Shown in pieces: positions 43,641 through 55,559 of a stretch of DNA of 64,000 nucleotides. The stretch lies in contig LR746270.1 of NCBI GenBank assembly GCA_902729315.2, positions 6,503,221-6,567,220 of the forward strand. Reading direction: 5' to 3'. Under the pieces are notes generated by a model. It was not told the origin of the DNA. It saw nothing but the letters and a program-made list of their open reading frames with translations, and did not search any database. The position numbers and the translations under genes were made by a program. The stretch's first letter is position 1. Each line of letters starts with the position of its first letter. This DNA comes from Spirodela intermedia. Its lineage: Eukaryota > Streptophyta > Magnoliopsida > Alismatales > Araceae.

Positions 43641-44764
43641 TCAGCTTGTGCCCTCTCACTAGCTATTTTTTACATCCAATTGAGTTACCCATTTGAGCTT
43701 TAATGCCCTCTCACTAGCTAGCACTTTGGAAGTTGGATCCTTTGGCAAGAAGGCACTATGTTCAAATAGATAACTCAATGAGGGGAACCACAGCTGCGCT
43801 CAAGTGGCTCAATGACCCTCATAAAGTATGTGTCTACCACTCTTCTGCATTACTAGAGGGGAACTAGTTTGTGGGCAAAATATAATCATGTAGGACATAT
43901 TGTGCAGGGGCAGACCACCTAGTATCTCTTCTCCTCAAGTAGTCTTGGTCATTTTGTTTCTAAGAGGAGCCCAAATGAATAAGAAACCCAAACTTTCATA
44001 GATCAAAATTTTCACAACACAACCCATCTAGGACTAAACCACCAATGACTCTTGTCAGCTGAAATAATTTCAAAAATACCCCTTTGTAAAGAGAAGGTAG
44101 ATCCTTCATGTTTTCACTATTTCAAAGGTATAATGAGAAACTATTTAACTTCTTTGACACAGCCACTTGACCAATAGAATTTCAAAGATCACCAATGTCA
44201 AAAGAATTTTCCTATTTTAACTTCACGATTTCTATCAACAAACTTCATCAATGAAAAGAGTGAGTGAGATGCTCAATCATCAATGGAATCTTTATCAACA
44301 AAAAAGAAGGATCTTCGGTTGTATGTAACTCAGGATTTTGAATAGAAAAACCTAACCTTTTGGAGGAAATCTCATCTCTTGTTAGTCAATGAACAAACCA
44401 TCATCGATAATGGAGGAGTCCTCCAAGAAACTTGTCGTGATCTATTCAAAGTATTCTATTTGCAATAAGAGCATCCTCTTATAGTGTAGAACTATGGATG
44501 AAGCTCCCTAAAATGCACACTAACTTCATGAATCATTACTCACCAAGTGATAGCCACTAGAGAATTATTTCTATAAACTTTGCTTCATTTGGGGACAGTC
44601 GTCAAAGATGCACTTCACTGCCATCTAACTTTACCCTCTGGATTTCTCATGAGAATTTAGATAGTACTTACATTGTGCATGTCCAAAGGAAGTCTTTAAA
44701 GTTGTGGACACTACTTGGGGACCTTCTAAACATCCTAAGTTCTGGTAATTGCTGTCACAACAAG

Positions 44765-46400
44765 CTTATGTGATTTGATCATTAAATAATAAATCATGTA
44801 AATTTAAAATTTATAAAACTAAAAAACATTATTTTTTATTTTTTATAAATATTTTAGCACAAATAAATTAATTATAATTTTCCAAAAGATTCAAAAAATA
44901 GTAGAAAATTTTCAAGTTGATCACATTCTTGTAAGATAATATTTGGTAAAATTTTATAATTTTACCCAAATAAATGATGATGATAAAATATATTTTAAAA
45001 TTCACAAAAAGAAAAATTCAAGTATTGACGTCAATATGATGTCAGCACCCCAACTAACGTGATTCAAATATAAATAGAGTTCCACTAAGTGATTCTTATA
45101 AAAATAATTATAGACAACCTAATTGATCAAATTAAGATCCATAAAAATAAGAAGAACCATAATTGAAATAAGAATGTTTTTAAAACTTAAAATTATAAAA
45201 AATATCACTAAATTAAAAAAAAAAGTTTAAATTAAGAAAAAAGAATTCCGACATTGCAGCCATAGTTGTCAAAAAAAATTATGTTCGGGAGGATTATCAT
45301 ACGATGTCTATGACCTCAAAAGCTTTTCTTGGACATGGACGATGTAGACAATCTTTAGATCATCTTATGAAGTTTATAAATCAAAAAAATGAGTCGACAA
45401 ATTATATCTAGCATCAGTCACATCGTGAAATAAAAATATGGTGACTTTGGATCTCTAACGACTGTCACCTAATAGAAATAACTTGACTAGAGGCAAGGTG
45501 TATCTTAAAAAGATTCATCTTTAGGTATGAGTAGTAAGAGGAGGCTCTTCATTACATATAGTACACTTTGTGAAGGTAATAACTCATCTCCTAGTAGATC
45601 ATCCTCTTCTCAATAAAGGTTTGTTTGTCGATTAATCAAAGATTATTTTCTCAATAAATCTATGAAGTTTTTATCAAAAATCATTCAACAATTGATAATA
45701 ATACTTCACAAATCACATTGACCACATTTCATTGATAATTGAGTGATTCTAATGGTTTAATCGCTGATTGGTGCTCTACAAAAAATTACAATTTAATCAG
45801 ATAAAAATATAAATTTTAGCTCTAGTAGGATTCAAATCCTTGTAGGTCGCTCGCCTATGGAAAGAGAGTTAACTAATTACACTGTACCTAGTAAGTAAAT
45901 ATCTTTACCTAGTGACGGTAGGGAGTCACTTTTTTCTTATAAGCTAGGGGTATTTTTGATATAAAAATAATATAAAATATGCTAGGGAGTGCTGGCTTGA
46001 GTTTAATTCTAAGTCTACTATTTTTTAATTTTTGAGACACATATATAGCAATACATGTTCCTTTCATTAGTATAGTCCTTTCACATGAAAATTGAGTGAT
46101 GTACACATGCCCCCAACTAGTCTCTAGTCACTCAAGCCCTTTACTCTTGGCTCTATCTGATTGTCCTTCTAACTTGCTTATGGGTTTAGCTAGAAAGTGG
46201 GTCCACCCTTTTTATATATATATTTGATTTGATGTCAAATATGATTTTAAAAATTATATAAATTCATATAAAATCACATAATTAAAAACATATTTATATT
46301 AACCAACTACAAACCTTTCTCATAATTTAGCATAAATATAAGTCTATTTTTCATGAGTTAAAGATTAAAATATATTATTAATTAATTATTATTTCATAAT
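44765..46400 (-). repeat. AT-rich dispersed repeat, full-length reversed copy
   Basis: The reverse complement follows the whole 47765-49365 copy block by block, so the element is about 1.6 kb. I could not find convincing terminal inverted repeats, target duplications or coding sequence; it may be an LTR or a non-autonomous element. Short frames inside (for example 45909-46106) are not conserved. Confidence 0.6.
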
Positions 46401-46419
46401 AATGGAGGCTTACGAACAC

Positions 46420-46905
46420 TAAAACTCTATTTTCATTGTTTCAACTAATTTAAATGTTATATTAATCTCATTTCTATTTGAATTTAAGTTTCAAATTCAT
46501 CTTTAATCCCTTATGATTTATTTGGCACTTTCATATCTTGATATCATCAATCGAATATTCTAAAATCATTTTAGAAACAATCATTAGATGAGTTTCTATT
46601 TTTTCTTGGAATCAATGTCCTAGTGGGTGATGATGTCTACTTGGTGTCAACACCCATTTTCCTCTGATTTTAAAACAATTTTCTTCCTATCTATCATTTT
46701 ATAAATCATTTAAAATTATAATCGTCAAGAAAAATCTGAAATACCCAATTATCAAACGTCCCTATGATTGATTTGAATTTTTTTCACTAATTTTGGAGCT
46801 CATTTGAAATTTAAAATTCATTTAGTTTTGAAAAATAATTTCCAAAATCAAAAAATGAGTGTTTTTTAGTTTTATAAATTTAAAATTCATAGAATTTAAA
46901 ATACA
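46420..46905 (+). repeat. AT-rich dispersed repeat, right-part fragment
   Basis: It ends with 'ttttagttttataaatttaaaattcata' and 'acaataattaacacac', like the right ends at 43000-43060 and 49310-49360. The similarity is looser than for the other copies. Confidence 0.35.
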
Positions 46906-46924
46906 ATAATTAACACACATCAGC

Positions 46925-47345
46925 TATGATGCAACAACAGGTCAAGTAATGGGAGATGACATCAGAAAAGTATTAATTGATAGATCATCTTATTCTTTAC
47001 CTCTCACACCTAATGATGATGCCTTGCTATGTGTGATGACACATTTGTCCACCCTCTTAGAGATGATGACTTTCTCCACAACTACTTGGACTTGACTCTC
47101 ACCTAACAACTAGTTCTAGAGGAAAGGTAAACCCTTTGTCCTAGAAGACACTCCTCCATGTCACCAAGAAGTGCTTCAATGATGGCTATGTGTAGTGGGC
47201 ACCACACAATGTTGAGAGCCCATCATAAGAGGCTAAAGATGTTGATGACATTGGATAGGTCTGGTGTTAGATTGAGCAGGGCCTTCATTTCCATCACAAA
47301 GAGTTCACTACAAGATGGCTAAATTTGGGTGGACTGAAGGAACAT
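46925..47345 (-). pseudogene. Copy H: fossil pseudogene of the group-1 pseudo-exonuclease
   Basis: It was found by comparison with the C-terminal half and 3' flank of copy C (27600-27960). The words line up across the whole stretch: 'gatgacatcaga/gatgacagatc', 'cttattctttacctctcacacctta', 'gatgatgactttctccaca', 'tcctccatgtcaccaagaagtgcttc' and 'ggctaaagatgttgatgac'. Most differences are C-to-T and G-to-A, and no frame survives. The N-terminal half is missing. The extreme transition bias suggests long exposure to cytosine methylation and deamination. Confidence 0.65.
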
Positions 47346-47764
47346 ATTAGTTTAATAAATTGAAAAACTTGTTTATTGGTGTATGATGTGAAGAATTGTA
47401 AAGGACAAGAAGATTTAAGTGAGGTAACATTTAGTTAAAAATACCAAGCCAATATATATTGTATATGTTGGGAAATCCTTCTTGGGTTTCTTCTTACCTA
47501 CAATTGTGTTTGATTGTCCTTGAGTGCTAAATGGAGTCCATCTTAATGTAAATAGTAGGAGAAGTGTAATAAAATGAAGTTCAGAAATATCTAAAGGTTC
47601 ATCAAATCTTCTGATTATGAGTTTTTTTCATTTCACTTGTTTCTCTTAATTTCAAATTATCAATTGCAATATTGGAGCTATAGCTTTTGCCAAATCGACA
47701 ACACACAAAATTTGCAACATTTGTACAATAAGTTTAGATTTTTTTATTTTTTTGTTGGTAGTCT

Positions 47765-49365
47765 TCATTATCATGACTTAATAATCAATTAATAATATAA
47801 TTTAAGCCTTAATTCATGATAAGTAGACTTATATTTATATTAAATTGTGAAAAGTATTTTTTAATAAGTTAATATGAATTTTTAGTTAATTATGTGATTT
47901 TATGTGAATTTATAATTTTATAATCATATTTTTGAGATAGATGAAAAGAAATAAAATAAACTAAAAATATTTTAAGAAGAGTGAAACCCACCAACTAGCT
48001 GAGCTCATGAGCGATTAGATTGAAAGCATACTCGAGTGGAGCCACGAGTAGGTGACAAGTGTGCATCACTCCCCTTTCACGTCACTAGTGGTCAACTAGG
48101 CATGGGGCAAAGAGTGGTCATACACATATGAGAGAAAGAGAAACTTAGTGATTACATAATCTCATATGATTATATATTAGTTTCATAAGTCAGAAGATAA
48201 CCAATGTTAGACTAAACAGCTCATAGCTTTCTAAGAAAAGTTCTTCATAATTTTTAATACCTATAATATCATTGGTTTGTGAGAGAGGGATATCCTTATA
48301 ATGTCACCTTATAAAGACAACTAATAAAGGTTCAAATATCACCAAAGCTAACATTCATATTTTTAATTGATTAAATTATGATTTTCTTAAAAATCACTAG
48401 CCAAAATGCCGTCAATATGATTCACAAAACATCATTACTAAAATTACAAAATGATTACAAATAAATAGATCGTGAATTCATCAAGTAAATTATCTCCAAC
48501 TGATCAAAAAATAAGTTGTCATCGAGAAGAAGATAATTCACATGGAGATGAGTCATCACTTACCAAATGTGATGAATAGCCTCCTTTTGCTCTATGGACC
48601 TGAGGATGAAGCTTCCTTTAGCTTATCTTCATCAGGTGACAATCACAAGAGATCTATAAAGTCTTTATCTTTTCACTTTATCAAGTGACAACTACCAGAA
48701 ATGATTTGTCGACCCACCTTATTAATTTCTAGACTTTGCAAGAAGATTTAGAAATTATCTACATCATCTTTGTCCAAGGAGAGTCTTTAAAGCTATGGAT
48801 ATTGCATGATAATCCTCTCGTACTCTATGAATTTTGGCTATCACTATTGCGAGGCTGAAATTCTACTTTTCTTATTTTTTAATTTAATTTTTACTGAATT
48901 TAGTAATGCTTTGTATGATTTCAAGTTTCAAAACTATTCTTCATTAAAATTACAATTCTTCTAGCTTTTACAAATGATCAATTAATTCATCTATGATCAC
49001 TTATATAAGAATTATTAGGTGGAACTCTATTTTCATCTGAATCATGTTCATTAGGGCCCTAATATCATCCTAACATCTGTATCCTTGTTTCTTTTTTTCG
49101 AATTTTAAATATATTTAAAAGTTATTATTTAGTTTAAAAATCATAACAAATTCTATTCTTTGCAAAATAATTCTAAAATATTTCCAAATATTACGTTACA
49201 TCCTTTTGATCGACTTGGAAATTGCCCACTATTTTTGATACCTTATATATAATTATAGTTTATTTATTTATTTCAAATATTTTTAAAAAATTTAAAATTA
49301 ATATTTTCTAGTTTTATAAATTTAAAATTTATGTGATTTATTATACAATAACTAAGTCACATGAT
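47765..49365 (+). repeat. AT-rich dispersed repeat, longest plus-strand copy
   Basis: This is the reference copy for the family at 41945, 43440, 44765 (reversed), 37680 (reversed) and 46420. It is noncoding, about 1.6 kb, and AT-rich with one GC-richer patch near 47990-48130. Confidence 0.6.
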
Positions 49366-49854
49366 TAGTTTAATAGCAAGTGTGTCGTAATAAAAGTCCT
49401 AATCAAAAATTTAATTATTTAGATTCATCTAACCATTTAGCCATAATAAAGGTGAAACCCTATTACGTAACCATTTCCACATGTACAATATTTTACTAAA
49501 TTTATTTCTTCTGTCAGATTTTTTTTGCCCTAAAGTTCTTTATTATCACTCAAATTAAGTGTTCGAGGGCAGCTTTGGCGTGAAATGGAAGTCTTTTGCA
49601 GAAAACGTCAACAAAAATCTTGGCATCTCGTCCACTGATACCAATGTTTCGGGCAGAAAATCCATCCACCACACGGCCGAGCATTCTTACTGATCTGACC
49701 CGATAGAGAAAATGCAGACTGGAGCCTGTCGTCCATGGAACGAAGAGCGTCTTCAGAGGTAGAAGACCGAGCACCAGCAATGGCCGAATAGCTTGCCGAG
49801 GAGAGGCAAGACGACTGTAGAGAGGGTTGTATTCGTCTTCTTCCTCACTTCGCG

Positions 49855-50496
49855 CTACGGAAACAATGATGCGTAAGCACTATTACCAAGCCTCTGACCA
49901 ACGAAGGACGTCTCCGCGGCAAACTGGACCTGAATTTCGGTCATCGGCCAAGAGCAGGGCGTAAGGTGCGCAATGTCCTCCAGAAGAAGAAGGCCTATAT
50001 CCATGTCCCTAAGAAGAACCGCCGCCAGAACCACGTGAAGGGGAAGCCGGGTGGCCAATATGACGATGCGGGGGACGCGGCAGATCTGCGCTACGTCAAG
50101 CAGTTCCGTCATGAGGCTGGGCCCGAGGCTGCCGTAAAGCCCAATTGCCTCCAGGTTCCGGTTGAGGTCCTCGCCGAAGAACATGTTGTGGAAATCGCAG
50201 AGGAAGTTGACGAGGCGAGGGGCGATGGGGTCGTTCTCTGCCGAGAGTTGGTATACCAGCACATCCGTCTGGTAAGAGAGGTGGATGGAGTTGACTCTCC
50301 GCCACAGGGAACCATCGGGGAGGAGCGACGGTTCCCAGAAGAAGGACAGACCGACGACCCTCCTCCACGGCCGAGTTTCCTCGACCCGCCTCACCCACTC
50401 GTCTGCTTCCGCCGCACAGGTTGTCACCAAGACAAGAACCCGTTGACCTCCGACTCGCAAATACCTGAAATTTTGTGGAAGTGACCCCGACGCCAT
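49855..50496 (-). CDS. Copy I: intact WRN-exonuclease-like pseudoenzyme (213 aa)
   Basis: It starts at MASGSLPQNFRYL (ATG at 50494-50496). Family blocks: VLVLVTTCAAEADEWV, VVGLSFFWEP, NSIHLSYQTDVLVYQL, FFGEDLNRNLEAIGL, ELLDVAQIC and SWPMTEIQVQFAAETSFVGQRLG. Catalytic positions are S and F (motif I), N (motif II), and F and T (motif III). One codon is missing after VLVYQL relative to K, so the frame is kept. The leader-side frame is open for 54 more codons, but these are not conserved as protein. It heads the first of three consecutive ~5.5-kb tandem units. Confidence 0.75.
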   Translation of the reverse strand: MASGSLPQNFRYLRVGGQRVLVLVTTCAAEADEWVRRVEETRPWRRVVGLSFFWEPSLLPDGSLWRRVNSIHLSYQTDVLVYQLSAENDPIAPRLVNFLCDFHNMFFGEDLNRNLEAIGLYGSLGPSLMTELLDVAQICRVPRIVILATRLPLHVVLAAVLLRDMDIGLLLLEDIAHLTPCSWPMTEIQVQFAAETSFVGQRLGNSAYASLFP

Positions 50497-51610
50497 TCCC
50501 GCAGCTGCTAGAAGTTTGCTCCCCCTTCGATGGTGCTGTTTGCTCAATCCTTTGGAGAACTTTCCAAGAAAAATCTTCGTAGAGAGACCAGCAGAATCTG
50601 TGGTCCTTCCCGCCTCTCCTCCGGAGGCTTTCTTGATCCTAGACAGAAAGAAAACCAAAAAGACAGATGGCAGTCAGAGCAGGAGGATGGACGGCCGCAG
50701 CATTGAATAACGAGGTGATCTGAATCCAATCATATCGTTGTTCTTCGCCCGGGGCGGTTCATCCTGTCCTCTACCCCTTTTTCTCCCCCTGTCTCCGTTG
50801 AAGAGATGGCACACGGTGCGTAGCAGTACTAAAGAGGAAGAACTACGTCCGTTTCCATTGACGCATGTCCAATGTCCATGTTCCCAGTGAACTCTATTTC
50901 TCTTTGAATATATATATTTTCGTTGCCATCTAATTTGATCCTAAACCCCATCTAATTTGCCAGATCCTATCGCAGGGGATCACTCAAATCGTCTCATGAC
51001 GAGACGATATTTTGCGAGGGCTTATGAAACCAGCGGTTCTTGAAAAGAATCGGTAAAAAGAACTGAGGCCGGATCATAACTCAATCTGAGGTCCGGAATG
51101 GATTCGTTTACCTCTGACGCTGTACAGCCTTCCGAACTTTTCACGCACGCAGATAATCAACGTGAGCGGCGCGCCTCAAGGGAAACCTCCGGTAGAAAGA
51201 CAGCACATATACAAATGAAGAACAAGAATCGATCTCCGACATCGTCAGACCTCAACCGAAGAACAAGAAGCTAAACATCTGCGAATCAGGCTCAGACGCA
51301 GCCATACCTAGATCTGAGAATCGCCGATCAGTGACTGGAGAATTATCGACCATCCGAGCGGAGCATCGGCCGATCCACTGCATTGCTCAAGTTCGAGCCT
51401 CATCTGAGAGCATATCACCCGACCGATCTCGAGATTCGGCGTCCGATCGGCGAGAGGGTGCAGCATTCTCCATGGATGCTTTCGAGTAAGAGCAAGACGC
51501 GAGATCAGGGCAGCGGCTGACGGAGGAAGAAGAAAGTGTCTGTGGAAGTTGACTTCCCGTCTCAACTGGTTGGTCCAGAGGTCTTTTTAAATCGGTGTTT
51601 CAAAAGACCG
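50497..51610 (-). promoter_or_regulatory. Conserved leader block of copy I
   Basis: It is homologous to the leaders of D, E, G, J and K. The upstream ATG (51471-51473) is present, and a one-base change in the frame lengthens the short peptide to 28 codons (MENAAPSRRSDAESRDRSGD and on). The candidate internal 5' exon near 51115-51195 is diverged. Confidence 0.5.
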
Positions 51611-51784
51611 AACCAGGTCGGGTACCCAAATGCTGCGCAGGGCAGTTCAATCGCTCAAGCAATAAGATATTCTAAAGTACTTATAAATTTTATTCACCTC
51701 ACAAGCCTACTACAGATATATTTTCTCTTAGTGTTTCACATGGATTAAAAGAAAAATCAATGATCTTGAGCAATTTAAAGCAAT

Positions 51785-52171
51785 CAAGAGAGAGAGGGAG
51801 GGAGATGGAGAAATGGCAACATTCCTCATTCTTGTAGCTAGAGAGAGAGAGAGAGAGAGAGAGGGAGGGAGATGGAGAAATGGCAACATTCCTCATTCTT
51901 GTAGCTAGAGAGAGAGAGAGAGAGGGAGGGAGATGGATAAATGGCAACATTCCTCCTTCTTGTAGCTAGCGAGAGAGAGAGAGAGAGAGAGGGAGGGAGA
52001 TGGAGAAATGGCAACATTCCTCATTCTTGTAGCTAGAGAGAGAGAGAGAGAGAGAGAGGGAGGGAGATGGATAAATGGCAACATTCCTCATTCTTGTAGC
52101 TAGCGAGAGAGAGAGAGAGAGAGAGAGAGGAAGGGAGATGGAGAAATGGCAACATTCCTCATTCTTGTAGC

Positions 52172-52210
<39 letters not shown>
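51785..52210. repeat. Six-fold minisatellite built on a GA microsatellite
   Basis: Six tandem units of about 60-75 bases each consist of a variable GA run, 'gggagggagatgga', 'aaatggcaacattcctc' and 'ttcttgtagctag'. The same unit is present once beside copies E, G and J. Units differ by a few substitutions (aga/ata, gctaga/gctagc) and by GA-run length. It lies upstream of copy I, in its probable promoter. Confidence 0.9.
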
Positions 52211-52213
<3 letters not shown>

Positions 52214-53014
52214 CGGCATGCAGTAGACGCACGTCTCTCTTTGTTATGCATGCTTAAATGATGCAAAAAGTTGACTCAACTTGGTATAATAATTTGGAGC
52301 TCAACTAATAATTTGGTATAATAATTTGGAGCTCAACTACTTATTTGCCTTCCACATCCCATGGATTTCTCCCTACAAATTGGAGAATAGCAAAAAACCT
52401 TTCTTCATATCTACATGGTCCTTTTTCTAATCTGTAAAGGAAAAAATCTTGCTTTCTAGCAGATGTACTTCATCATCATTTTCTTTACAATTTACTTATG
52501 TCACATTTGTTGTACTTCATTTGCAGTAAACAATTTGCCTGTGACCATTTTGATTGCATTTTGAAAAATCTATAACATTTCTGTGGGGCATTGGATAAAT
52601 AAAGATTTGACAATTTACCACGCAATTCCAACTCCATTGTAGTTTTCATAGATTAGTTGTTGCTCCATGTGCTTGGCTAGTGGAAAACTAATAGTAGATA
52701 CCTTTAACCTCTCTATTGTGGGAAATGAGAAATGTTATTGGAATTCAAAAATCTTGCTTTGCTCTCCTCTAGGAAGAAAATATGCACATTCTGCTGTCAC
52801 ACAGAACGAGTATAGAGTCACTTTTTTTCAATATCTCTTATGAGACAACTCTTAATAAGTGAAGTCATATAAGATTGTGATTCTCTCGAATTAAAATGGC
52901 AAGAAATCCAGTTCACTTCTGCTACATATTCTACAACAGCTCCAATTACTCTTTTTAATTTTCATATTTCCTCTTAATCTTATGGTTGAAATCAAGATTC
53001 TAATAGTTTCATCA

Positions 53015-53240
53015 TCTGCAGCCATGTACAAATAGGTCCTTTATCTATCTCATGTAACTTGGATGTTCTATCCTTCAATTTATAAGTCATAAACTTCACT
53101 TTCTCCTTTCTGTGGCTCTTCATAAATTCAAAAATATACTCAACCTTAACCAATTAATCCAGAAATTCTTCTTTATATAATTGGCCATTAAAGCTAGCAA
53201 AATCAATTTTCATTTGAGCATCTCTAATATCGTCTTCAAA
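53015..53240 (-). mobile_element. Ty3/gypsy gag fossil (chromovirus-like start region)
   Basis: The minus strand from 53213 reads MKIDFASFNGQLYKEEFLD, then a stop, then VKVEYIFEFMK and KVKFMTYKLKDRTSKL. This matches the gag pattern 'xIDxPxFxGxxxxEEFLDW...VExxFE...KVKLxAxKL' of plant Ty3/gypsy elements. Stop codons show it is dead. It recurs at 58010-58151, 63625-63700 and 43062-43130. Confidence 0.65.
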
Positions 53241-53562
53241 AATCTGATTCTTTAGTAGGTTGCTTGATATCTTCTATTAATAAAAAAAATATTAGAGCCA
53301 ATTAAAAAAAAAATGTAGGCTGTCTCTACATAGGATACCTTATATTATTTCATTGTCCAAAATTAGAACATACACTTGTCCAATTGTGAAACCCTCTCAA
53401 AAACTTCTTGCAATGTTTCATGCAAATAATGATTTTTATTGGGGTGTATTATTCATCAAATTCAAATTAGTTTGTCATAGATTATAGGTCAACGTCATGA
53501 GTGGGGCTGACTCCTCATCCTATTGAGATATTTAACATTGATGGTTCTGAAGTTGAAATATG

Positions 53563-53574
53563 GCTCTAATACCA
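53563..53574 (-). mobile_element. Retroelement primer-binding site (initiator Met-tRNA type)
   Basis: The minus strand reads TGGTATTAGAGC, 11 of 12 matches to the plant initiator tRNA-Met primer site TGGTATCAGAGC. It lies about 350 bases upstream of the gag fossil in the same orientation, as expected of an LTR element. The related sites are TGGTATTAGAGT at 63922-63933 and a weaker one at about 58495-58506. Confidence 0.6.
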
Positions 53575-54175
53575 ACCAATATAGTTGTTGCATAAAAAAT
53601 AAGTTTTCACTTCAATCAAATAGACATGACACTTCCACAATGATTAAGGTCGTAAATCTAAAAAACATGGAACCTTCCATCCTTGAATCATCAAGGACTT
53701 GTAGGAGAAACCTATGAATCCACAAATATAAATTATTCCTTGAATCTACCAAGGGCATTTCAGTAATATAGAAATAAAGTGAAAATCTTAAAGATGAAAA
53801 TTCTTATTCACTAGTAAGCTCAAATAACCTACCAAGGGCGTTTCACCCAAACCTATAGCTCAAATAGTCTCTAGTAAGCTTTCTCCAACCATTTGATATT
53901 CCAAAGAGGATCTAGGATGATATCATCTTGGTTGTCATTCATAGACTAACCAACTACGCACATTTCTCTCTTCCAAAACATTGATTCTCAACTCCAGGTG
54001 TTGGACATGTTTTCACTCAGGACATTATGCACCTTCACAAACCTCTAACATTGATTCCTTATAGATTCTGATCGAATCTTTATGAGTATTTCCCAGAGAT
54101 GGTTGTTCAAAATGCACTAGAATTTTCAAGACTGTAGTACAACCACCTCCAAATGTATGGTTAGATAGAGTGGTC

Positions 54176-54355
54176 AATTATGAGCCCAAGAACTACCTAA
54201 GGTGTTTTGTAAGCCATGGTCCCCAACAATGGAGCAAATGGATAACATGGGTCGAGTTTTAGTACAACACCAGTCATCACTCATCAACAAACATCACTCC
54301 CTTTATGGCAATCTATGGCTAAGACACTCTCGCTGTACTGAAATATGGATACCCT
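54176..54355 (+). mobile_element. Ty3/gypsy integrase fossil
   Basis: The plus strand reads NYLRCFVSHGPQQWSKW, then WVEF, a stop, YNTSHHSSTNITPF and YG. This is the conserved end of the gypsy integrase core ('YLRCF...W...WAEFWYNTSYHSS...TPFxxxYG'). Two in-frame stops are present. It is opposite in strand to the nearby gag fossil, so two element remnants or an inversion are involved. Confidence 0.7.
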
Positions 54356-55017
54356 AAGCTAATGCTGATGGGTAGAAAAAATAAGAAAAATTGATCCTGT
54401 GACTTTATTTTCGTTTCTTCATAAGTTATATATACTTATAAGATTTCAAGGTCATGTTAATGAATTTCACACATGCATCTAATAGGAATATGAGGATCAA
54501 GGAGTGTACTGTAAATAACAATTTACATCTGCAACAAGATATCCCAACATTACCAGCGATTCAAGTCCATTGTCGATCTCAATTGGTTGGAAATCAAGAT
54601 CTCAACTTATGATTGATATAATCAGCATCATTAAGCAAAAAAATCTTGATACAATCAGTCAGAAATAAAGAAGTATCACGATGTGGAATTCCTAGTGGGC
54701 GATTCCATCTATAGAATGTTTTGCATGATGTCTTTCTGAAAAGTTTTCTCCTCATAATTTCGGACCATTCAACATCTCAAAAAGAATTAGACCAGTCATG
54801 TATCATCCTAAGCTACTGTGTCCACAAGCATTCATTCTTACTGATCTGATCAGATAGATAAAAGGCAGCCAGGAGCCCGTCGTCCATGGAACGAAGACCG
54901 CCCCAAACCGACTCTTCAGAGGTAGAACACCGAGCACCAGAAATTGCGGAATAGCTTGCCGAGGAGAGGCAAGAGGACAGCAGAGAGGGTTGTCTTCGTC
55001 TTGTTCCTTACCTCGCG

Positions 55018-55559
55018 CTACAAAAAGGTCGAGGCGTAAGCGTGTATACCGAGCTTCTGACCAACGAAGGACGCCTCCGCTGCGAGTGGGATCTAAATTT
55101 CTGTCATCGGCCAAGTGCAGGGCATAAGCTGCCCAAGGTTTGTCAGCAGAAGAAGGCCTGCATCCAGGTCCGTGAGAAGAATCGCTTCCAGAGCCACGTG
55201 AAGTGGAAGCTGGTTGGCCACCATGACGGCGGGGCAGACGCCGCAGATTGCTGCCACCCCGAGCAGCTCCATCGTGAGGCGGTGACTGCGGCTGCCGTGA
55301 AACCCGAGTGCCCGCAGGCTCCAGTGGAGGTCCTCGCCGAAGAACATGGTGCGGATATCGCAAAGGAACTTGACGAGGCGGGGGGCGATGGCGTCGTTCT
55401 CCGCCGAAGAGAGTAGGTACACCAGCACATGCGTCCGGTAGGAGAGGTGGATGGAACTGACTCTTCGCCCGGGGGAACCGTCGTGGAGGAGTGACGGCTC
55501 CCAGAAGGAGGGACCGACGATCCTCCTCCGCGGTCACGTTTCCTCGACCCACCGCTCAC
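55018..55559 (-). pseudogene. Copy J: truncated and stopped pseudo-exonuclease gene
   Basis: The true frame was followed by comparison with K. The N-terminal ~35 codons are absent: at about 55556-55562 the coding region is fused directly to distal leader sequence ('actgcaacgtcgcgc'). A Trp codon is replaced by TGA at 55534-55536 (VEET-stop where K has VEETW). A second stop falls at 55093-55095, just after the WPMTEI block. Between them the frame is open and family-like (IVGPSFWEPSLLHDG, SIHLSYRTHVLVYLL, FFGEDLHWSLRALGF). Long overlapping frames of 249 and 138 codons are alternate-frame shadows. Confidence 0.75.

Noticed and set aside
41945-49365. AT-rich repeats as complete LTR retrotransposons
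   Set aside because: I could not find paired terminal repeats, a primer site or any gag/pol frame within them, so only a generic repeat call is made.
31820-52210. Regularly spaced repeats considered as a CRISPR-like array
   Set aside because: The genome is eukaryotic and the repeats are GA microsatellites with one repeated flanking unit, not unique spacers between identical repeats.
54803-55552. 249-codon minus-strand frame at copy J as a gene
   Set aside because: It is the shifted frame of the pseudo-exonuclease sequence; the homologous frame, followed by comparison with copy K, is different and broken.
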